Under the pieces are notes generated by a model, which was not told the origin of the DNA, did not search any database, and saw nothing but the letters and a program-made list of their open reading frames with translations. From positions 94,357,235 to 94,421,234 of the forward strand of contig OY829326.1 in assembly GCA_963691655.1 (NCBI GenBank): a DNA stretch of 64,000 bases, written 5' to 3'. Position numbers and translations under genes: made by a program. The first letter of the stretch is position 1. The number at the start of each line of letters is the position of its first letter. The stretch comes from Toxonevra muliebris. Lineage: Eukaryota; Arthropoda; Insecta; Diptera; Pallopteridae. Below, piece after piece: positions 56,061 through 64,000 of the stretch.

Positions 56061-56469
56061 AACTGGCGTTAAAATTAATATCCAAGCATTTCGTATTACT
56101 TCTGGGCAAGCACTTAACCTAATCTAATGCCGAACTTGCTTCTTACAAAATTCGATTTTACTGATATGAAAAATATTTTCATTTATTTTATTATATATGA
56201 ACAACAACGGAAACCCAGAACCTTGCAGAAATGCTTTAAAACAACGGAAAGAAGGGGATTTATAGTAAAAAGGAGAATAAATTTCCGGATTAAGGATAAA
56301 TTTTTGCTTAACAAATGGGTTACAGATTGTTACCAGAAAAAACACTCGAAAAAACAGGAACCGAAAAAAACTGTTATTTTTCATTTTCAACTAAAAAGTC
56401 ACCCAAAGAAAATAGCCGTAGGGAATCTTCAAATGTACGGTCGTGATCCTCACAGACTAAATTTCACTA

Positions 56470-56660
56470 ATATCGTATGACTTTTATTGTAATAGGCTAA
56501 ATAAAACGATAAATTATTGACTTCTATGACTTTTTGCAAGAAATAATAGTTATATTTGACTTTTATTTTGTCGGGCAAAAAAAAACAATTATCTTATGAC
56601 TTTTATTTTGTTGACCAAAAATAAACAGGTATTTTGTGACTTTTGGACAAATGTAAATGG
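56470..56660 (+). repeat. Imperfect tandem repeat, about 60 bp
   Basis: TATGACTTTTATTGTAATAG, TTTGACTTTTATTTTGTCGG, TATGACTTTTATTTTGTTGA and TGTGACTTTTGG recur at about 60-bp steps with A-rich linkers (AATAAAACGATAAATTATT, AAAAAAAACAATTATCT). Non-coding. Confidence 0.5.
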
Positions 56661-58644
56661 TCAACCTTATTTTCAAACGAACGGCTTGAGCAATTAAAAA
56701 TGATATTATTCGATTCAGCTCACTTGCATATTATAGGCATACAAAAAAGCTCTTTTAGTTTGCTTACAGTTTCGTCACTCTATCTATTATGTTAACTTTG
56801 CCGTCTCTTAACTTGACAAAATTTCACAATGTCGTATATACCACATAGTTGCGAGACAATGTGATATAAATAAGACAAAATTAAAATGAATTTTTTAAAC
56901 AAATTTGACGCTGCAAGACTAGTGTTAATTCGATCCGACATAGTATCGGCACTTTTACTTGTATCGCATCGAAGTATTTATGCCACCATGGATATCGGAA
57001 AATAGTATCCATTATATACTATGTATGTACTTGTGTCGAATACTTGTTTAAAGGTGTATAAGCCATCCATTTCTGGTTCTACCTATCCCTTTTTAATTTC
57101 TTCTTCATTTTGGTACCCTTTCGAACACTAACTTTTTCTTATTCTTTCTATTTCGATTCTTTATATTTTCTATATTCTATCTCTCTTTTTTATTCAAACT
57201 AGTAGATTTTTTAGAAAAATACACGATGTTTAGCGCTTTATAAATTGTCTTTATTAAAACACATTCTTTATAGTTTTTGTCTCAACATAAAGTGGCCATC
57301 CTTTGTTGTTCATGTTTTTACAGAGCTGTTTTTCTTGGATTCAGAAACAAATACTACACAAAGAGATGCATTTGTTAATGTTTACACTAATGAATATTTT
57401 CCAAGCCGTTCGGTCCCCCGTATTTTGTACACTTTTAACTTTCACATATTTCTCAATTCAAAAAAAAAAATTTATATGGGTCGTTCCATGTCAGATTTAC
57501 AACAAAAATTTTAATTTCAACTAAAATTTTTTCTTACATTCTTAAGAAGAAATTAATCGACACGTATTTTTTTTTATTTCAATGTGATGTTTTTTATTTT
57601 CAAGTTACGATATTTTAAAGCCATGGAGTTGTAAAAATGGAACTTTTTTCAATCCCGAATTACTCAAAAACTAACAGTTGTAGGAAAAAATTACCAAATA
57701 ATAAAAGTTCGTATATCGCACAACCTTATCGAAAAAATATGAACAAAAAATTGTTTTTGTTATTCAACATAGAATTCTGGAAATTTTATAAACAAATTGA
57801 ATTTTTTTTAAAAATATTTTTGGTCTGCAAATATTTACTAATGTGTTAGAAAAATTGTGTAAAATTTCAAAGTGGGATGAGATATAGTTTTCGAGATATT
57901 CAAATAATAACAAAACAACTACTACTGAAGTCGTCTGGCTTCGAGCGGCGGGCACATGAATTAACATACGTTAAAGTGTACTTACTACCACTTTCTCTTA
58001 CTTTTGTTGTTTGTTTAGTTTATATATGAAATAGAAACAAAATTGAAAAATAAATTTTAGGAACAGGGTGATCTGTTGTGCTCTCCTTGCATGAAATAAA
58101 AAATACTAGTGCCAGTGATATTTGTGAGTACAATTTCAAAATTCGCTGCTTGTTATACATTGTTTTTATCGCGTCTAGGAGTTTTGAAATAAACCCTGAA
58201 TAATCCAGATAATGAAGGTCATGAATTACTGTAGACCAGTGTCGGGAAAATCAATAAATAAACATGAAACATAAAACCCAACCAATCCATTTTAGTAAAA
58301 TCGGAAATGCAAAATAATTTTCCTTTCGTAATTAATTATTATTATTTTGACAAGCGCTGTTGTTGAATCACCAATATTAGGTAGTTAACTGCCTCGCAAC
58401 TTGAAACTGTGAAATTGAAAATTGGCAGTTAACTCTTACACATGAGTAAACCCGTCACTATGACGCATATGCCCTTAGATGCATAAACAACACTTGGTTA
58501 TGATTACGATCATCAATCCCATTTTTTACAAGAAATTCAGTAACAATAAAAACCATGCATTCCTCAATCCCCTTCTGGGTACTTTATTTCTAACGAAAAT
58601 TAAGCGGACAATGTTTTATAAATTCACTAGTGGTGAAGCATATT
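56661..58644. other. Spacer, no gene seen
   Basis: AT-rich. A few ATCGG/CCGAT words near 56935-57000 echo the 55470 text. Frames at 57245, 57637 and 58479 show no motif. Confidence 0.4.
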
Positions 58645-59428
58645 CAGTAGAGTACGGTTAACGCGAAATTAAAGGGTCCTCGCAAATTTTTTTCTTAGTT
58701 GAAGTTGTATCTCAGAAAGTACAGAATACCGACAGAAATTGCTCCAAAGTTCTCCAGGTTTGAAAATAATCATAGTTTGCGATAATTTGTTGATCTGCTA
58801 AGAGGCTATAGTTAAATTATTATGAATAGTTTTTTACATTTCGATCTATAACTTTTAAATTAGATCTGATAGCGAAAAACGGTCATCAGTTGTAAACCCT
58901 AAAATATATTCATCATCATTTATTATGTTTCAGGAAAAAACAGTGTTATCTATCAGTTCCTAATTTTCTTTCAAAAACTCTGGTTCAATAGATTTCAACC
59001 ACTCTGTGAATAATGTTTCAGGGTAAATGTTGTAAATGTTTTACTTTTTGAAACACCTGATGTTTTCCGATGAGAAATTATAAACATTTTTCTAAGTAAG
59101 CCGTGTTTTACAGATGTTTTGGCCACCTGAAATCCAATTAAAGGTCATTGCAGATCAATCTTGCTTCGTTTCACCGCAAATCCAGGCATGAATTGCTTTA
59201 TTTTAGTTTATTTTCCTTAAACATCTGATACGCATATTACTCTACTCATTCTCGTAATGGGCAATTAACATCAACTCTTTTCGTATTGACTGAAATTAGT
59301 GTGAAGCGAAATTTCGTTTTAACCGTTTCGTGTTAAATGAATATTCGTTGTATTAAATTTGTCCTAAAAAATTCGGGACCTGAGAAAAATTTCGTGTTAA
59401 GCATGATCGTCTTAAGTGCACTCCACTG
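58645..59428. mobile_element. pogo/Tigger-like element
   Basis: The left end CAGTAGAGTACGGTTAACGC,GAAATTAAAGGGTCC and the right end, in reverse, CAGTGGAGTGCACTTAAGAC,...GCTTAACACGAAATTTTTCT,CAGGTCCCG. TA follows the right end. CAGT(G/A)GAG...TTAA.CGAAAT is the pattern of pogo-like MITEs. No transposase frame. The left TA is not intact. Confidence 0.5.
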
Positions 59429-61333
59429 TATGTAAAGTTATTATATATTTATATAAATATATTATATATTTTTTGATTGTAAGTTTTAATCAACCAATTA
59501 ATCAATTGCTTTTCATTAAAATTATACCCCGTTTATGTAATAATAAAAAGGTAAATAATAATAATAATTATAATTAATCATTTGAATGCATATTAATTAT
59601 GTTGTGATATTAAGATAGTAAAGAAATAAAAATATTTTTTGTTTTTATATTAATATTTGAAACTATAGAGAGTACTTACAAGTTTAAAATATATTTTAAA
59701 ATTGTTTATAAAATTTTTACACCGTCCTTACTTAAATACTTTTTATATACTCATTACTCACTCAATTGTTTTCATTTTCTGATATGTGATATTGTGATAT
59801 ACAAACATATGTATGTATGTATTTATGTAATTTTTATTCGCTTTAATTAAATTATTTTGCCTTAACGTAATGTAATTGGAAAATTAATTTTATTTTTGTT
59901 AGATTTTTGTTTTTGTTCCGACATACACAAATAACCAACCTACTAAATAAAGAAACCAATAAAACGTTTTTAAAGGAACTAAAAAGAATTAAAATAAATG
60001 ATAAAATGGTATGTTATTAAATAAATATTTATTAAAGAATAATAATTAATTATGATATTACTTGTATAAATGTTGAGCAAGCAAACAACTCACATATGAA
60101 ATATTATCAAAATCAAATAAACAAATATACAAAATCAATCCCCTTTAGCATTTTATAAAAATATTTTAAATAAAATATATAAATACAAGAAAAGAATGTT
60201 ACATTTGAATCTCAATATCAATGGTGAAAGAAGTATGCTTCCAATATTGGATTGCAGTTTAGAGACTTTTGACTTTGGCTTAGAAATTGAGCCCTAAATA
60301 TTTTAACATGAATAGCAAGCAAAGATGAAGTAAACCAATTAAATTGCAAATAAAAAGTGTTTAATCAAATTAATTAATTTAATAAGATAATAAAAAAAAT
60401 TTATTAGCACAAAAATATCGAATTTGTTTATATTTATTTTTGCGAATTTAGTAAATTTATCTAATTGTAGATTGAAATACTCTATAAAATTTGTAAAAGT
60501 AATCACATGGTTATAAAATTGAAATGGTAAGGAAGATAATTCGTCATATTTCATTTATGTAACTGGCTATTTTCATTTAGAGGTTTCTGTGAGTTTAATA
60601 GATATACTTAGAGGTTAATTTGTCTTCTTAGGGAATTTTCTAGAATTATTAACCAGTCTCGAATTAACCAATGGGTTGAACCGAATAAGTTTTTTTTTCT
60701 GATAAAAGCCAGTTTTTATCGAGTACTTTTTCCAACGTCAATAAACCGATGAGCCAGTGAAAAGTGCTAAGAACCGACTACTCATAAATGTTGCTGTTTT
60801 ATAACAGATGAGAGAACATTATTGCCACGCAATCGTGAAAGAGTTTTTCCCAGCCGAATCAATGAAAAATATTAAAATATTTCATTGGAACAAAAACATT
60901 AAAAAAAAACTAAAATGAGTCCCTTCAGCACTCGTTACATGATATGAAAACATGTTTTATGAATTGTTGTTTACTTCATTATAAAAATTTTCGTTTTTAT
61001 GTTCCAAAAAGTGAAACCATGGGTTTTTTGAATTTTTCGATTTATATTTTCAATATATTTTCTCTGCTTTTTGCACGCCTACTATTGATATTATTTTACA
61101 ATTTCAATTCAAAGAATAAACTTTAAACTAAAATAAACTATGCAATAAAACAATACAATAAATAAAAACAATTTTTGATATGCTCGACTATTCCATTGAT
61201 ACGTAAGTATATTCCCCAAACGTTTTTAATATAGAAATTATGTGTTGCATACTTTTGAGCTTAAAGTAAAATATATAATAAAACACACTCTTATAAACTC
61301 ACACATACTATGAAACCTCACACTACACCGACG
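59429..61333. other. Very AT-rich spacer, no gene seen
   Basis: Long runs of A/T with TTAATTAA-type words and TATATTTATATAAATATATT near 59450. Nothing with protein motifs or element ends. Confidence 0.4.
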
Positions 61334-62444
61334 CACAGTGGTCTGGAATCCCGAAAAGCTGGCCATAAGTCGAAAAAATCGTTCTTTTGTAATGATTATT
61401 TGTGCTAGGGGGTTTTCAGGGTCGGTGATTACAAATCCGATCTCAGTTTTTAACAAAACAAAATGGTGGATCCAAAATGGTGGACCATTTGCAAAAAAAT
61501 TCTAGAATTTTGACGAAACCAGACATTTGGGGGTTTTTGAAGTCGTTAAGTAAGAATACGATCTCAGTTTGAAAAAAAAACAAAATGGCGGATCCAAAAT
61601 GGTGGACCATTTCAAAAAAAAATATCGAATTTTGACGAAACCAGACATTTGGGGGTTTTTGGAATCTCTGATTGCGAATCCGTTCTTAATTTGTAAAAAA
61701 AAAACAAAATGGAGTATTCAAGGTGGTAGATTTCTGATATACATGCTGATGTTGTCCCTATTTTCAATACGAAAGGAGATAATAGAGGAGGATGGCTAAT
61801 ACAGCTAATGTAAGCTTAAGGAAATATTAACAGTTATTGGATGCAAAAATCTTTAACCTTCCTCTCCCCCCATCTATACGAATTTTACAAATACTTTTTT
61901 GATGTTACAATTGCTGGGACATAGAATATGGAGCATCTGTACCTTGCATTGAAAATATTGTGTAAAATCCATTCCGGCAGCTTTCGGCAACTGATATTTT
62001 TATATGTTGTACAAAAATGAATAACTAATAATTTAAAGCTAAAAACTCTGCCCAAGGGTTCCGGGCATTTTTTTAAAACCCTTTTTTTCTCAGCCTTGAA
62101 ACAGTTTACTTGATAAAAACACCGGTGAATTCATTACTTATTTATTGTTTTGATCATAGTTAAATAATATTTTTATTTACAATAGATATGTGAAAAGTAC
62201 TTACTCTTACGAGTTGATTGCATGTTGTCTCGTTAAAATCAGCGAAACAGTTTCCACATGAAAATTCCACACGTTTCGACACTTATTTTTACTTAGACTT
62301 GAACAGGCAAAACATTTTTTTGAAGAATAGCTGTACTTAAGCGTTGCTCTAAAACGCTGCATCTATTTAAAATGTCAGAACCCTCCCAAAAAAAACTTTA
62401 TTTTTCGACTTATGGCCAGCTTTTTGGGATTGCAGACCACTGTG
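61334..62444. mobile_element. Transib-like element, 1111 bp, CACAGTG ends, CGACG duplication
   Basis: The left end CACAGTGGTCTGGAATCCCG,AAAAGCTGGCCATAAGTCGA and the right end in reverse CACAGTGGTCTGCAATCCCA,AAAAGCTGGCCATAAGTCGA differ at only two of 40 positions. CGACG lies directly outside both ends (61329-61333 and 62445-62449). Transib elements make 5-bp GC-rich duplications and start CAC(A/T)(A/G)TG; this fits both. Inside, a unit of about 122 bp is repeated two to three times (61400-61715). No transposase remains, so the copy is non-autonomous. Confidence 0.65.
61400..61715 (+). repeat. Tandem repeat, about 122 bp, inside the Transib-like element
   Basis: TTGACGAAACCAGACATTTG followed by GGGGTTTTTG occurs at 61510 and 61632; AAAATGGTGGATCCAAAATG / AAAATGGCGGATCCAAAATG with GTGGACCATTT occurs at 61461 and 61583, and AAAACAAAATGGAGTATTCA at about 61702 starts a third, diverged unit. 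All are in the same orientation. Confidence 0.65.
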
Positions 62445-63060
62445 CGACGTGACATTTGATTTTAATTTCTATCAATTCACTCCTTCAGCCCTGAATAAAG
62501 CTATTCTCACATCAAAATATCTGGTCGTCGGCCAAGCGGGCAAACTATATATATTTTTCTGGCTCAACAGCCTTAAGAATAATAGTAGGTATTTTATTCG
62601 TTACTGTAACCAAAGACAATAGTGGAATTCACTCCAAACTCGTTAATTCGTTAGTCGTTACTTGCTAATTTTTTTACGTGCATTTTGTTTTTGTAAAGCT
62701 TTCAAAAGTTTTCAAATTATACAGTTAATGAATTATTGAGTCTGGTTTGAATTTCTATATTATAAAGATGAGTTACAACCGTATGAGTCATACTAATCAA
62801 TGTCGTAGCTAAAAGCTTAAATGGAATTTTCCGAAGATCCTTATTTAAGTTTTGAGAGCGCAATGTGAGCGTAAAATAAGAACAGTGTGAGAAAGAGAGT
62901 AAGAAGGAAAAAGGCAGATGTGCAGATATTCCGCATGCGGTGCTGCATTTCTGCAGGCCAGACAGACTTGCATACTTTTTTGACATTTTTTCTCATCAAC
63001 AGCTGTCAATGCTTGTTTACTTTTTTCGATTATTTTAATAATATAATATTTGTTGCTGAA
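62445..63060. other. Spacer, no gene seen
   Basis: No coding motif. Between 62880 and 62960 a purine-rich run (AGAAAGAGAGTAAGAAGGAA) precedes the Harbinger transposase scrap and may be part of the same element. Confidence 0.35.
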
Positions 63061-63310
63061 ATGGAAGTTGATAAACGTGAAAAAATAAGTATTTTGTTAG
63101 CAGTTTACGATTCATATTTAAACTTTCAAATATTTGTCATGTTGCGCAAACAAACCGTGCAAGAATATGTATTATCTAAGATAATAATAACGAATTTCAA
63201 CCAAATGTGAAAAGACCGCTAACGAATTTTATGAGTAGGCGGGATGCGACAGCATGTATTAGGAGTTATCGACGGGAAGCACATTGAAATAAAATGTCTT
63301 TTTTTATCAC
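63061..63310 (+). mobile_element. Harbinger (HARBI1-like) transposase scrap
   Basis: A 50-codon frame from ATG 63061 (MEVDKREKISILLAVYDSYL...) ends at 63210. Past a frameshift, 63243-63299 reads GMRQHVLGVIDGKHIEIKC, the DDE region of PIF/Harbinger nucleases (GAIDG.H..I.C). Everything between and after is lost. The D in VIDGKH is the first catalytic Asp of the family. Confidence 0.65.
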
Positions 63311-64000
63311 AGAAAATTTGATTATTTTTTACAAATCCAATTAATGCTTCTCCATATGATATTTCTGAAAACGAAATATAAAAATTAAATTTTCATTCTT
63401 GGTAATACTGTCGCTGAATTACAATAATTGTGCAGTGAAATTAGAAATAGAGACATCTTGCAGTGCAGTATAATATGCAATAAAGCCATTATACGAAAAC
63501 CGGTTTCCGAAAACCTCTTGATCAATAACCCGGGTTAACCGGATTTCGAAAGTCATTTTAAGCAAAACGTAAGTTCCCAATGTTATACAACGTTAAAACA
63601 TGACATGACATGAGAAATCAACATTTTTCAGGATTTCATAAACATTGATAAGTGAAAAGTTATAGAATTGAACGTTCTTTTATGTTACATGAATTTACCT
63701 TTTTAACAAGTTCTAGGACTTCAAAATGGCTCAATAGATAAAATATCAAGCCAAAAAAGAGTTTCTACTGACAAAAAAAACGACCAAAATTACAAATTAC
63801 ATTTTTCTTTCTTTTTTAATTTGGTATTTCGTAGCTTAGATCTAATGTGAGATAGAAATTCAGTTATACACCACTCAACAGTCTGCAATGAACAATGTCT
63901 GCCCTTCTCTTCGTACGTTAATAGAGTTAGTGGTCAGTTTTACTGCTGTTTCAGTAGCATCGTTCTGGTATATTCAAAAGCCATTCGAATAGTTTTTGTA
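63311..64000. other. Window end, no gene seen
   Basis: Around 63495-63550, AAAACCGGTTTCCGAAAACC and CCCGGGTTAACCGGATTTCG form a small inverted motif cluster. Nothing else is recognisable before the window ends. Confidence 0.35.

Noticed and set aside
56127..56480. 117-codon + strand frame
   Set aside because: Lysine- and asparagine-rich text from AT-rich DNA, overlapped by a similar antisense frame, no homology recognised.

Overview
The window looks like nuclear DNA of a higher fly (Diptera). It is strongly AT-rich. It holds a ZAD-type C2H2 zinc-finger gene, a family greatly expanded in insects, has introns of 52-61 bp beside introns of 5 and 20 kb, and is packed with degenerate DNA transposons. 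A tephritid-like acalyptrate fly would fit, but that is inference from overall feel; no species marker was seen.

Four protein-coding genes can be supported. (1) 9861-18300 (+): a seven-exon ZAD zinc-finger transcription factor, 737 aa, with 13 C2H2 fingers and an AT-hook-like segment. (2) 23848-24366 (+): mitochondrial ribosomal protein uL14m (mRpL14), one exon. (3) 24467-25248 (-): GINS subunit Psf3, three exons, 214 aa, tail-to-tail with mRpL14. (4) 29007-53832 (+): the Cep164 orthologue, five exons, 1408 aa, with an N-terminal WW domain, long coiled coils and a first intron of 20.4 kb. They are unrelated housekeeping or regulatory genes, not a co-regulated set.

Most of the rest is mobile DNA, much of it with terminal inverted repeats (TIRs) and target-site duplications (TSDs) that can be read directly. 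1-9.8 kb: a transposase relic with a Tnp2-like fold order, a TIR element holding a TTAA-flanked piggyBac-like MITE, a Harbinger-type MITE, two non-LTR retrotransposon fragments and a hAT element with an 8-bp TSD. 11-23.8 kb: zinc-finger gene introns and flank with a hAT MITE fragment, a degenerate minisatellite, two matching hairpins and a dense direct/inverted repeat cluster. 29-49.5 kb (Cep164 intron 1): an AGCGCT-rich TIR element, a piggyBac transposase scrap, a 950-bp foldback, a deleted Tc1/mariner copy, two three-level nested insertions (42.9-44.1 and 46.9-48.4 kb) and a hAT element. 53.8-64 kb: a gene-poor tail with a pogo-like element, a Transib-like element ending in CACAGTG with a 5-bp CGACG duplication, and a Harbinger transposase scrap.

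The most notable signals are the two Russian-doll insertions, the Transib-like element with RAG-signal-like ends, the AGCGCT array, and exon structures that change the predicted ends of Psf3, Cep164 and the zinc-finger protein. No CRISPR array, rRNA or convincing tRNA gene was seen, and I found no clearly new multi-gene system.
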